Origin: Streptomyces exfoliatus | Lineage (GTDB): Bacteria; Actinomycetota; Actinomycetes; Streptomycetales; Streptomycetaceae | DNA length: 64,000 bases | NCBI RefSeq assembly: GCF_000725545.1 | Contig: NZ_JNZP01000007.1 | Location: forward strand, 124,001 to 188,000 | Direction: 5' to 3' | Part shown: positions 1 to 9,790 of the stretch, piece after piece | How positions within the stretch are numbered: the first letter of the stretch is position 1 | Layout of the letters: every line of letters starts with the position of its first letter | The notes under the pieces: model-generated | What the model was told of the DNA's origin: nothing | What the model saw: the letters and a program-made list of their open reading frames with translations, nothing else | The model's database searches: none | Made by a program: the position numbers and the translations under genes

Positions 1-29
1 GTGTTTATCGTCAGGAAGACGACTATGAT
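1..29 (+). promoter_or_regulatory. Promoter with embedded operator for the Nudix regulator gene
   Basis: A perfect inverted repeat TCGTC-AGGAA-GACGA lies at 8-22, directly upstream of a good -10 hexamer, TATGAT at 24-29. The expected transcription start falls on or next to the A of the ATG at 36, so the mRNA is probably leaderless; no Shine-Dalgarno sequence is visible. The operator sits between the -35 and -10 positions, the usual place for a repressor. The downstream gene encodes a Nudix-winged-helix protein, so autoregulation is the simple reading. The window edge cuts the -35 region. Confidence 0.5.
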
Positions 30-35
30 CGCGGC

Positions 36-932
36 ATGCCTCCCTACGACCCGTCGGCCTTCCCGCCCTTCGCCGTCACCGTCGATCTGGTCGTGCTCAC
101 CGTGCGCAGACACGCGCTCTGCACCTTGGTCGTACGGCGGGGAGAAGCGCCGTACCAGGGGCGCTGGGCGCTGCCCGGTGGCTTCGTGCGCGCCGAGGAG
201 GACCTCGGTGCCGCGGCGGCGCGCGAGCTGGTCGAGGAGACAGGGCTCTGTGCCCACGATCCGGCCGCCCCGTCGCCCGTACCCAGCAACGGCGCACACT
301 TGGAGCAGCTGGCGACCTACGGCGCTCCCGACCGGGACCCGCGCATGCGGGTGGTCAGCGTCGCGCACCTCGCGCTGGCCCCGGACCTTCCGGCGCCGAG
401 GGCCGGTGGCGACGCGAACAGCGCCCGCTGGGCCCCGGTGGAGGAACTGCTCGCCGAGGACGCGATCGCCGGGGCGGCGACGAGCCCCGCCGGGACCGCC
501 GGGACCGCGTCGACCGTCGGGACCGCGTCGACCGCCGGGACCGCGGAGGAGTCCGGGGCCGGCCTGGTCGCCGGAGCGGGCGATGACACCGACGGCGAGG
601 AGAAGGACGGAGGGCCTGGGGCGCTCGCCTTCGACCACGCCCGGATCCTCGCCGACGGGGTGGAGCGGGCCCGCTCGAAGATCGAGTACTCCTCCCTCGC
701 CACGGCTTTCTGCCCGCCGGAGTTCACGGTCGGAGAGCTGCGGCGCGTCTACGAAGCCGTCTGGGGGGTGACCCTGGACCCGCGCAACTTCCACCGGAAG
801 GTGACCGGCACGCCCGGCTTCCTCGTCCCGGCCGGCGGGACCACGACCCGTCAGGGCGGGCGCCCTGCCCAGCTCTTCAGGGCAGGTGGGGCCACTCTCC
901 TCAACCCGCCGATGCTGCGCCCCGAGGTCTGA
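36..932 (+). CDS. Nudix domain/winged-helix transcriptional regulator (NrtR-like)
   Basis: 298 residues. The N-terminal half is a Nudix hydrolase fold with a complete Nudix box at residues 49-71 (GX5EX7REUXEEXGU, read as GFVRAEE...RELVEETGL), so nucleoside-diphosphate hydrolysis is chemically possible. The C-terminal ~100 residues (from about FDHARILADGVERARSKIEY) match the winged-helix part of NrtR-type regulators, which sense ADP-ribose or a related nucleotide and repress NAD or sugar-use genes. A low-complexity Gly/Thr/Ala-rich insert encoded by a short DNA repeat (about residues 148-195) separates the two halves. The ATG at 36 lies about 6 bases after a TATGAT -10 box, implying a leaderless message. 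The target pathway cannot be told from the neighbours. Confidence 0.8.
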   Translation: MPPYDPSAFPPFAVTVDLVVLTVRRHALCTLVVRRGEAPYQGRWALPGGFVRAEEDLGAAAARELVEETGLCAHDPAAPSPVPSNGAHLEQLATYGAPDRDPRMRVVSVAHLALAPDLPAPRAGGDANSARWAPVEELLAEDAIAGAATSPAGTAGTASTVGTASTAGTAEESGAGLVAGAGDDTDGEEKDGGPGALAFDHARILADGVERARSKIEYSSLATAFCPPEFTVGELRRVYEAVWGVTLDPRNFHRKVTGTPGFLVPAGGTTTRQGGRPAQLFRAGGATLLNPPMLRPEV

Positions 933-1053
933 CGGGCCGGTGCATCCGGCCTCCAGGGCGCCGACCCTGCGCTGAAAGTCCGAAATGTAGCGTTATCTTG
1001 CTGCGATAGCGCCGCCCTGCCGCGGAGCGGTGTCACCTACCGCGAGAGAAGCG

Positions 1054-2853
1054 ATGCTCCAGGCAATCGGACTGACCAGCACTCCCCGCCGCGATCGCCC
1101 GCCCGCCGTGGACGATCTGACCTTCGAGGCCCGACCGGGCGCCGTGACCGCGCTCCTCGGCTCCCGGGGCTCCGGCAAGACCACCGCCCTCCGGCTCATG
1201 CTCGAACTCGAACCGGGCCGTGGGATCACCTACTTCCGGGGCCGGCCGCTCCACCGCATCGCCCACCCTCCCCGCGAGGTCGGCGTGCTCCTCGGCGACA
1301 TCCCCGGGCATCCCTCCCGCACCCTCCGGGGGCAGCTGCGGATGCTCTGCGCCGCCACCGGGGTTCCCGCCTCACGGGCCGAGGAGCTGACGAGGGCGGT
1401 GGGCCTCGCCGGCCTGGAGCGCCGGCGGATCGGCACCCTTCCGATCGGGGCCGACCGCAGACTCGGCGTCGCCTCCGCTCTGTTGGGCGCCCCCCACACC
1501 CTGCTCCTCGACGAGCCGGGCGCCGGACTCTCCGTACCCGAGAGCGCGTGGCTGTACGAGCTCCTGCGCGCGCACGCGGCCGACGGGGGAACCGTGCTCT
1601 ACGCCACGGAGGACCCCAAGGACGCGGCCCGCAACGCGGACCGGGTCGTCACGCTCGACGGCGGTCGGCTCGTCGCCGACCAGGACGTCACCGAGTTCGC
1701 CCGTACCCGGCTGCGTCCCCGGGTCGCCGTCCGCACTCCGCAGGCCGCGAGGCTCGCCGCGGCCGTGACCCAGGAGGCGAGGGCCGCCCGCCGCCCGGTC
1801 GAGGTGGTCGCCGAGAACGGGAACCGGCTTTCCGTCTACGGGAGCGACTGCGCCGCCGTCGGCGACACGGCGTTCCGCCACGGCGTCCCGATCCACCGGC
1901 TCGCCGCCGAGACCGGCGACAGCGGGCCCGTGCCGCGTACTCCGGAGAGCGGGGCGCCGGGGCGGCGCCCGGCCGGCTCTGCCTCTCCCGGCACCGCGCC
2001 GCCGACTGGCGAAGGGGTGCCGTCCGCCGACGGGGCGCGCGAGGCCTCTGCGGGGCGGACCGGCGGTGTCCGGAGGCCGGCCCGCTCGCCCCTGCGTCCG
2101 CTGCGGTACGAGATCCATCGGCTCCTGGGGGTGCCGTCCACCCCGCTCGTCGCGGCGGCCGTCCTGCTCGGTTCCGTGACCCTCGCGCTGCTGCTGGGGC
2201 GGGGCGGCCGTGCCGCGCTGCCCGCCGTGCTGGCGGGCTGGCCCGGGATCTCCCCGCTGCCGCCCGCGGCGCTCGGGGCGGGACTCCTCGGGGCCTTCTC
2301 CTTCGGCGAGGAGTACCGCTATCCCGCGCTCACCACCGGCCGGGGAACCGTGCCGCGAAGGCCCGGCCTGCTGCTCGCGAAACTGGCCGTGGCCGCGGCC
2401 GTCGCCCTGCTGCTCGGGGCGGTCGTGGTCGTGATCGACCTGGAGGCCCTGCGGTTCGTGTACGGCGGCGAGTTGATCAGCGTGCCGCGGAACTGGCCCT
2501 CGCTCTGCGTGAGTTGGTTCGGCCTGCTCGTCGGATGCGCCTGGGCCGGGGTGCTCGGCGCCGGCGTCTTCCGGGCCGCGGCGGCCGGGGTGGCGGCGGT
2601 CCTCGCGGTGCCGGTCGCCTTCGTCCCGCTGCTGCAGAAGGTGCTGACCGGACCGTCCGTGCGTTCGGCCGCCGGACTCCCCGCGCGGCTGCGCGAGTTC
2701 GCCGGCCCGCAGTGGTCTCCGGCGGTGGACCGTTGGCTGACAGGGGGGCTGCGGGTGATCGGGCAGCCCGCGGGAGTGGCTCTTTCGCTGACGTTGACCG
2801 GGTTGCTCTGCGCCTATGTGTTCACCGGCCTTCGTCGTAAGGCGCGTTGGTGA
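1054..2853 (+). CDS. ABC transporter ATPase fused to a C-terminal membrane domain
   Basis: 599 residues from ATG 1054. An in-frame GTG at 1030 would add eight residues, but the N-terminus MLQAIGLTS looks like a natural family start. Residues 1-220 form an ABC ATPase: Walker A GSRGSGKTT, a degenerate signature region (GADRRLGVASALLGAPHTLLLDEP) and Walker B LLLDEP. About 100 residues of Pro/Gly-rich linker follow, then several hydrophobic segments (starting VPSTPLVAAAVLLGSVTL), as in ABC-2 type systems with both halves on one chain. The ABC signature is weak: LPIGADRR replaces LSGGQ, so activity may be altered. The gene sits just upstream of whiH on the same strand, as I recall for SCO5818. Its substrate is unknown. 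Confidence 0.75.
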   Translation: MLQAIGLTSTPRRDRPPAVDDLTFEARPGAVTALLGSRGSGKTTALRLMLELEPGRGITYFRGRPLHRIAHPPREVGVLLGDIPGHPSRTLRGQLRMLCAATGVPASRAEELTRAVGLAGLERRRIGTLPIGADRRLGVASALLGAPHTLLLDEPGAGLSVPESAWLYELLRAHAADGGTVLYATEDPKDAARNADRVVTLDGGRLVADQDVTEFARTRLRPRVAVRTPQAARLAAAVTQEARAARRPVEVVAENGNRLSVYGSDCAAVGDTAFRHGVPIHRLAAETGDSGPVPRTPESGAPGRRPAGSASPGTAPPTGEGVPSADGAREASAGRTGGVRRPARSPLRPLRYEIHRLLGVPSTPLVAAAVLLGSVTLALLLGRGGRAALPAVLAGWPGISPLPPAALGAGLLGAFSFGEEYRYPALTTGRGTVPRRPGLLLAKLAVAAAVALLLGAVVVVIDLEALRFVYGGELISVPRNWPSLCVSWFGLLVGCAWAGVLGAGVFRAAAAGVAAVLAVPVAFVPLLQKVLTGPSVRSAAGLPARLREFAGPQWSPAVDRWLTGGLRVIGQPAGVALSLTLTGLLCAYVFTGLRRKARW

Positions 2854-2977
2854 TCACTTGTGGACGAGATCCTTCCGGTTCGTCGCCAACTTCCTTGAAA
2901 CTGCCAAGAATGTCCGATTAATCGTCAATTGTGTAGCGGGTGCCGATCACCCTTTCGTGTGCTTTTCACCAAAGACC

Positions 2978-3005
2978 TCAAGGGCCACGGAAGCAACGCC
3001 GACAA
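2978..3005 (+). promoter_or_regulatory. Sigma-WhiG-type promoter of whiH
   Basis: TCAAG at 2978-2982, a 15-base spacer and GCCGACAA at 2998-3005 match the motility/WhiG sigma consensus TAAAG-N15-GCCGATAA with one mismatch in each element. whiH is a known sigma-WhiG target in S. coelicolor. The predicted start is close to the GTG at 3013, so the message may be leaderless, or translation may use the ATG pair at 3034/3037. Confidence 0.65.
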
Positions 3006-3012
3006 ATGATGC

Positions 3013-3900
3013 GTGAGTACCCTTGCGCACACCATGATGACCGCCGCCCGCTCCGTCGACTCAGGCCTCGGCGCCCCGGGCGATCTCGACCGCTACCCCT
3101 ACGCGGAGGCGCCCGCCGCCGGCCGCGTGGGCCCGTCCTCCTGGGAGGGAGTGGACACCGACCTGGGCCGCGTCGGTCGCCGGAGCACCGGCAACCGGGG
3201 CCGCGGTCTGCACGGGCAGCTCGTCCAGCAGCTCGGCCAGATGATCGTCTCGGGTGATCTCGGCGCCGACCGCCCGCTCGTCCCCGAAGAGATCGGCCAG
3301 CGGTTCGAGGTCTCGCGCACCGTCGTTCGCGAGTCGCTGCGCGTGCTGGAGGCCAAGGGGCTGGTCAGCGCCCGCCCGAACGTCGGCACCCGCGTCAGGC
3401 CCGTCAGTGACTGGAACCTCCTCGATCCCGACATCATCGAGTGGCGCGCCTTCGGCCCGCAGCGCGACGACCAGCGGCGCGAGCTGCACGAACTGCGCTG
3501 GACGATCGAGCCCCTGGCCGCCCGCCTCGCCGCGGGGCACGGTCGGGAGGACGTCCAGCAGCGTCTCGCGGACATGGTCGAGATCATGGGGCACGCGTTC
3601 GCCCAGGGCGACGGCATCACGTTCTCCCGTGCCGACACCGAGTTCCACTCGCTCCTCATCCAGCTCGCCGGCAACCGGATGCTGGAGCACCTCTCCGGCA
3701 TCGTCGCCGCGGCGCTCCAGGTGTCCGGCGGCCCCGTCACGAGCTGCGACCGACCGAGCGAGACCTGTGTCGGGCACCACGCCCGGATCGCGGACGCGCT
3801 CGCCGCGGGGGACGCGAACGGCGCCGAGACCGCCATGCGGCAGCTCCTGACGGTCCACCCCGAGGTGGAGCGCGTCGTTCCCGCCCCGCGCGAACACTGA
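3013..3900 (+). CDS. whiH: WhiH sporulation regulator (GntR/FadR family)
   Basis: 295 residues. A GntR winged helix spans about residues 60-130 (LHGQLVQQLGQMIVSGDL ... SRTVVRESLRVLEAKGLV), followed by an all-helical FCD ligand-binding domain with the metal-binding pattern typical of FadR-like proteins (D..FH ... H..I). WhiH is needed for sporulation septation in aerial hyphae and is transcribed by sigma-WhiG. Its identity rests on the FadR-type architecture, its place immediately upstream of hrdB, and the WhiG-type promoter in front. The GTG at 3013 is only about seven bases past the predicted -10, so ATG 3034 or 3037 are alternative starts. A large hairpin follows the gene and separates it from hrdB. 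Confidence 0.88.
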   Translation: MSTLAHTMMTAARSVDSGLGAPGDLDRYPYAEAPAAGRVGPSSWEGVDTDLGRVGRRSTGNRGRGLHGQLVQQLGQMIVSGDLGADRPLVPEEIGQRFEVSRTVVRESLRVLEAKGLVSARPNVGTRVRPVSDWNLLDPDIIEWRAFGPQRDDQRRELHELRWTIEPLAARLAAGHGREDVQQRLADMVEIMGHAFAQGDGITFSRADTEFHSLLIQLAGNRMLEHLSGIVAAALQVSGGPVTSCDRPSETCVGHHARIADALAAGDANGAETAMRQLLTVHPEVERVVPAPREH

Positions 3901-3940
3901 CCCGCGGGCCGTGAGCGGCAGCGCGGAGGCGCGGGCATCG

Positions 3941-4008
3941 CGCGCCGCCGGATCCGAGCGGCACCCGGGGCTGGGTTCCCCGGGTGGCTCCAGGGTTCCG
4001 GCGGCGCG
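3941..4008 (+). terminator. Branched terminator hairpin after whiH
   Basis: Outer arms CGCGCCGCCGG (3941-3951) and CCGGCGGCGCG (3998-4008) pair perfectly over 11 bp. They enclose a second perfect stem, ACCCGGGG (3963-3970) with CCCCGGGT (3978-3985). There is no U tract, as is common in Streptomyces. It insulates hrdB from whiH transcription. Confidence 0.6.
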
Positions 4009-4080
4009 AATGTACCCTTATCTACCCCTCTGGGTTGCTTCGTCGCACATGAGGTGTGACTCGGGCCACGAAGATTGGGC

Positions 4081-4107
4081 GTAACACTCCTCCGAGCCGT
4101 GCGATGA
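4081..4107 (+). promoter_or_regulatory. ShbA-type ECF promoter of hrdB
   Basis: GTAAC at 4081-4085, a 16-base spacer and CGATGA at 4102-4107 fit the consensus I recall for the ECF sigma factor ShbA at the main hrdB promoter (GTAAC-N16-YGATGA). The start would be near 4114, giving a leader of about 155 bases before the GTG at 4272. This argues that the upstream in-frame GTG at 4116 is not the translation start. Confidence 0.7.
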
Positions 4108-4271
4108 CTTAAGAGGTGACCGCCGAGGAAGGAATACAGCAGCCGATGGAGGCGCTGTCCAGTTCCCCGGTCCAGCCCGCGCCGTCGGCACATTCCCCGT
4201 CGACGGTCGTCGGCTCCAGCCCGATCCAGGGCGGGGCCGGAAGCCGTTTCCATCGTTCCGAGAGGTTGTTC

Positions 4272-5819
4272 GTGTCGGCCAGCACATCCCGTACGCTCCC
4301 GCCGGAGATCGCCGAGTCCGAGTCTGTGATGGCGCTCATCGAGCGGGGAAAGGCTGATGGGCAGATCGCCGGCGATGACGTGCGTCGGGCCTTCGAGGCT
4401 GACCAGATTCCGCCAACCCAGTGGAAGAATGTTCTGCGCAGCCTCAATCAGATCCTCGAGGAAGAGGGTGTGACGCTGATGGTCAGTGCAGCGGAGTCGC
4501 CGAAGCGCGCCCGCAAGAGCGTCGCAGCGAAGAGCCCGGCCAAGCGCACCGCCACCAAGACCGTCACCGCCAGGTCGACCGTGACGAAGAGCAGCGTCAC
4601 GGCTGCCGCGGCCTCCGCGGCCGAGGACGCAGACCCGGCCGACGAGACCGGATCCGCTGCCAAGAAGGCGGCTGCGAAGAAGACCGTCGCCAAGAAGGCG
4701 GTGGCGAAGAAGACCGTCGCCAAGAAGACGGCGGCCAAGAAGACCACGTCCAAGAAGGACGCCGACGACCTCGCCGAGGGCGAAGAGCTGCTCGAGGACG
4801 TCGCGCCCGGCAAGGGCGAGGAAGAAGAGACCGAGGGCGAGAGCAAGGGCTTCGTCCTGTCCGACGAGGACGAGGACGACGCTCCGGCGCAGCAGGTCGC
4901 CGTCGCCGGTGCCACCGCCGACCCGGTCAAGGACTACCTGAAGCAGATCGGCAAGGTCCCCCTCCTCAACGCCGAGCAGGAGGTCGAGCTCGCCAAGCGC
5001 ATCGAGGCCGGTCTGTTCGCCGAGGACAAGCTCGCGAACTCGGACAAGCTCGCGCCGAAGCTCAAGCGCGAGCTGGAGATCATCGCCGAGGACGGCCGCC
5101 GGGCCAAGAACCACCTCCTGGAGGCCAACCTCCGCCTGGTGGTCTCCCTGGCCAAGCGCTACACCGGCCGCGGCATGCTCTTCCTGGACCTGATCCAGGA
5201 GGGCAACCTGGGTCTGATCCGTGCCGTCGAGAAGTTCGACTACACCAAGGGCTACAAGTTCTCCACGTACGCCACCTGGTGGATCCGACAGGCGATCACC
5301 CGCGCCATGGCCGACCAGGCCCGCACCATCCGTATCCCGGTGCACATGGTCGAGGTCATCAACAAGCTCGCGCGTGTGCAGCGTCAGATGCTCCAGGACC
5401 TGGGCCGTGAGCCCACCCCGGAGGAGCTGGCCAAGGAACTCGACATGACCCCTGAGAAGGTCATCGAGGTCCAGAAGTACGGCCGTGAGCCGATCTCCCT
5501 CCACACCCCGCTGGGTGAGGACGGCGACAGCGAGTTCGGCGACCTGATCGAGGACTCCGAGGCGGTCGTTCCGGCCGACGCGGTGAGCTTCACGCTCCTC
5601 CAGGAGCAGCTGCACTCCGTGCTCGACACGCTCTCCGAGCGTGAGGCCGGCGTCGTCTCGATGCGCTTCGGTCTCACCGACGGCCAGCCGAAGACGCTGG
5701 ACGAGATCGGCAAGGTCTACGGCGTGACCCGTGAGCGGATCCGCCAGATCGAGTCGAAGACGATGTCGAAGCTGCGTCACCCGTCGCGTTCCCAGGTGCT
5801 TCGCGACTACCTCGACTGA
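4272..5819 (+). CDS. hrdB: Principal RNA polymerase sigma factor HrdB
   Basis: 515 residues from GTG 4272 ([15 protein letters not shown]...), which has GAGAGG 6 bases upstream. The same frame stays open back to 4116, but that stretch starts at the predicted transcription start and is probably leader. The N-terminal part is acidic, followed by a Lys/Ala-rich region (repeats like [12 protein letters not shown], about residues 75-160) typical of actinobacterial primary sigma factors. Region 1.2 begins at [16 protein letters not shown]. Region 2 holds [20 protein letters not shown] and the -10 reader [13 protein letters not shown]. Region 4 holds the -35 helix [10 protein letters not shown] and ends in LRDYLD. 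The gene is essential for vegetative transcription and is followed by a strong hairpin. Confidence 0.97.
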   Translation: MSASTSRTLPPEIAESESVMALIERGKADGQIAGDDVRRAFEADQIPPTQWKNVLRSLNQILEEEGVTLMVSAAESPKRARKSVAAKSPAKRTATKTVTARSTVTKSSVTAAAASAAEDADPADETGSAAKKAAAKKTVAKKAVAKKTVAKKTAAKKTTSKKDADDLAEGEELLEDVAPGKGEEEETEGESKGFVLSDEDEDDAPAQQVAVAGATADPVKDYLKQIGKVPLLNAEQEVELAKRIEAGLFAEDKLANSDKLAPKLKRELEIIAEDGRRAKNHLLEANLRLVVSLAKRYTGRGMLFLDLIQEGNLGLIRAVEKFDYTKGYKFSTYATWWIRQAITRAMADQARTIRIPVHMVEVINKLARVQRQMLQDLGREPTPEELAKELDMTPEKVIEVQKYGREPISLHTPLGEDGDSEFGDLIEDSEAVVPADAVSFTLLQEQLHSVLDTLSEREAGVVSMRFGLTDGQPKTLDEIGKVYGVTRERIRQIESKTMSKLRHPSRSQVLRDYLD

Positions 5820-5862
5820 TCCGTACGAGCCGCGCAGACGCGGCGCGGAGCACTACGCGGAA

Positions 5863-5893
5863 GGGCCCGGTTCCCCCAGGGGGAGCCGGGCCC
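5863..5893 (+). terminator. Terminator after hrdB
   Basis: Arms GGGCCCGGTTCCCCC (5863-5877) and GGGGGAGCCGGGCCC (5879-5893) pair over 15 bp with one G-T wobble and a minimal loop, 43 bases after the hrdB stop. Confidence 0.8.
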
Positions 5894-5976
5894 TCCGGCT
5901 GTGTGGCGCGGGTGCACGGCGCGTGCGCGTGCTGGACGCTGGGTGAACCGACATCACCGGAGAGTCAGGAGGCTCC

Positions 5977-6798
5977 ATGCGTGGTTCCCTCACCCGAGCA
6001 TTGACGGGTGCTATGGGCTTGATCGCCGCAGCGGCGGGGCAAGCCGTCACCGCCGCTCCTGTAGCCGCCGACAGCGTCGTCGTGGGTGGGCGTCCGGCCC
6101 GGATCGCGGACGCGCCGTGGGTCGTGGCGCTGTCCAGCCGTGACCGGTTCGGGGGTACGCGCGCGGGGCAGTTCTGCGGGGGAGTGGTCGTGGCGCCGAC
6201 CAAGGTGCTCACGGCGGCCCACTGCCTGGGGCGGGAAGTGCTGGGCGGTGAGCCGTGGGAGGTGCGCGACTTCGTGGTCATCGCGGGCCGCGCCGCGCTG
6301 CGCGGCCAGGGAGGGCAGGAGGTGCGCGTCTCGGACACCTGGGTGAACCCCGACTACGACCCGACGACCAACGCGGGTGATCTCGCGGTGCTGACGCTGG
6401 TGAGCGCGCTGCCGCAGTCCTCGGTGATCGGCGTCGCCCGGGAAGGTGACGCGGCGCTCACGCCGGGCACGGAGGCGGACGTGTTCGGCTGGGGTGACAC
6501 CACAGGCAACGGGACCTACGCGTCCACGCTGCGGACGGCGCGCGTGCAGGTACTGCCGGACAGTACGTGCGAGCAGGCCTATCCCGGCGGCGGCTTCGGC
6601 GCCCCGTACCAGGGCGACACGATGCTGTGCGCGGGCGACCCGCAGGGCGGCAAGGACGCGTGCCAGGGCGACAGCGGGGGACCGCTCGTGGCCAAGGGGC
6701 TTCTTGTCGGCCTGGTGTCCTGGGGCAGTGGCTGCGGGCAGGCGGAGAACCCGGGTGTCTACACCCGCGTCTCGGCGGTGCTGCCGGCCCGCTTCTGA
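5977..6798 (+). CDS. Secreted trypsin-like serine protease (S1 family)
   Basis: 273 residues, preceded by CAGGAGG at a good distance. An N-terminal signal sequence (MRGSLTRALTGAMGLIAAAA) ends near the AAPVAAD stretch; mature activation at VVGG (residues ~35-38) would create the new N-terminus. The catalytic triad is visible: His82 (TAAHC), Asp135 (NAGDLAVL) and Ser233 (GDSGG). Asp227, six residues before the serine, lies at the bottom of the S1 pocket, so cleavage after Arg or Lys is expected. The cysteine pattern is typical of Streptomyces trypsin. It is transcribed alone between two hairpins. Confidence 0.9.
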   Translation: MRGSLTRALTGAMGLIAAAAGQAVTAAPVAADSVVVGGRPARIADAPWVVALSSRDRFGGTRAGQFCGGVVVAPTKVLTAAHCLGREVLGGEPWEVRDFVVIAGRAALRGQGGQEVRVSDTWVNPDYDPTTNAGDLAVLTLVSALPQSSVIGVAREGDAALTPGTEADVFGWGDTTGNGTYASTLRTARVQVLPDSTCEQAYPGGGFGAPYQGDTMLCAGDPQGGKDACQGDSGGPLVAKGLLVGLVSWGSGCGQAENPGVYTRVSAVLPARF

Positions 6799-6824
6799 CG
6801 TCGGATCGCGCTGCGGATACGAGT

Positions 6825-6866
6825 GCGGGCGGTCACCCCCCTTGAAACGCGGGGGTGACCGCCCGC
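6825..6866. terminator. Bidirectional terminator between convergent genes
   Basis: A perfect 16-bp stem, GCGGGCGGTCACCCCC (6825-6840) with its complement at 6851-6866, around a 10-base loop. It lies between the protease gene and the convergent DUF7455 gene and can serve both. Confidence 0.8.
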
Positions 6867-6911
6867 CGTCCGGTCATTGGCCGGAACTGGGCTCGTCGTG
6901 GATGCGAGGCG

Positions 6912-7142
6912 TCAGTGCTCGTCGCCCACCGTGCGCGCCGGCACGTCCGTCAGCCGGTCCGTCTCATCCTGTATCTCAACGGCGATCTTCTTGAGTTCCG
7001 GCTCGAACTTGCGTCCGTGGTGGGCGCAGAAGAGCAAGTCACCTCCGCTGGTCAGGACGACGCGCAGGTACGCCTGGGCGCCGCAGCGGTCGCAGCGGTC
7101 AGCGGCCGTCAGGGGGCTCGCAGGGGTCAGAACAGTAGTCAC
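6912..7142 (-). CDS. DUF7455 small zinc-ribbon-like protein
   Basis: 76 residues from a GTG start with GAAGAGGCG just upstream. CDRCG near residue 17 and CAHHG near residue 41 give a C-x2-C ... C-x2-H pattern that probably binds zinc; the C-terminal half is charged and helical (KFEPELKKIAVEIQDETDRL). Such proteins are conserved next to parE in actinomycetes, but I know of no function. It is transcribed divergently from parE. Confidence 0.8.
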   Translation of the reverse strand: MTTVLTPASPLTAADRCDRCGAQAYLRVVLTSGGDLLFCAHHGRKFEPELKKIAVEIQDETDRLTDVPARTVGDEH

Positions 7143-7424
7143 GTCGCCTCTTCTCTAGCTCGACGAGCTGTCGTACCAGGGTCAACATCCAACCAGGCCG
7201 AAAACGTTCCCGCTCGTGGCTTTTCCTTGAAACTTCTTCCCAAGGTGGCTGTCTGCTGCCGGTTGGCGGCGAATGAGCCGTATTGCTTCGCTCTACGGAT
7301 TTCGCGTTGCTTGTCTCGGTCGGCCCTCCCGGCGTGGTTGCCGGTTGTTCATGAGGACGTGCCCGGAGCCTAAATGGTTCATGCCTGGAAGGGAACGTGA
7401 TGTTCGCGTCACCCCATCGAGGGA

Positions 7425-7454
7425 TCGAACATCCATACGACCCTGGACTAGCAT
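7425..7454 (+). promoter_or_regulatory. Possible parE promoter
   Basis: TCGAAC (7425-7430) and TAGCAT (7449-7454), 18 bases apart, resemble a housekeeping promoter about 120 bases before parE. Support is the hexamer match only. The rest of the 433-base gap between the two divergent genes (7143-7575) shows no RNA gene or convincing coding sequence. Confidence 0.3.
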
Positions 7455-7575
7455 GAGGAATCGGGGAGGGTGGCGTTACAACGGCTCTACCAGGCATCGG
7501 TACCCTCTGACCGGTGACCGACGCCGGGCCTTACCCCACCGGGCCAGTTTTCAAATTCAGCGAGGAGCGAACCGC

Positions 7576-9693
<2,118 letters not shown>

Positions 9694-9702
9694 GGCGCTC
9701 CA

Positions 9703-9735
9703 CCCGTGGGTGGAGCCATCTGCTCCACCCACGGG
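9703..9735 (+). terminator. Terminator after parE
   Basis: CCCGTGGGTGGAGC (9703-9716) pairs perfectly with GCTCCACCCACGGG (9722-9735) across a 5-base loop, starting 9 bases after the parE stop. Confidence 0.85.
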
Positions 9736-9790
9736 CCGATCACACGGCCCCGGACTCTCCGTAGCATCGAGATGACGGAGGGGGACGGGC

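Noticed and set aside
4116..4271. N-terminal extension of HrdB by 52 residues
   Set aside because: It begins at the predicted ShbA-dependent transcription start and lacks family similarity; GTG 4272 has a good ribosome site and the usual HrdB N-terminus.
3099..5780. An 893-codon minus-strand frame opposite whiH and hrdB
   Set aside because: It is an antisense shadow caused by GC-rich codon structure, low in sequence complexity, and runs through a promoter and terminator.
7393..7405. LexA/SOS box before parE (GAAC-N5-GTTC)
   Set aside because: The spacer is five bases, while the actinobacterial SOS box has four; flanks do not fit.
7273..7575. N-terminal extension of ParE
   Set aside because: Sequence is unlike any ParE N-terminus and contains the putative promoter; GTG 7576 follows GAGGAG.
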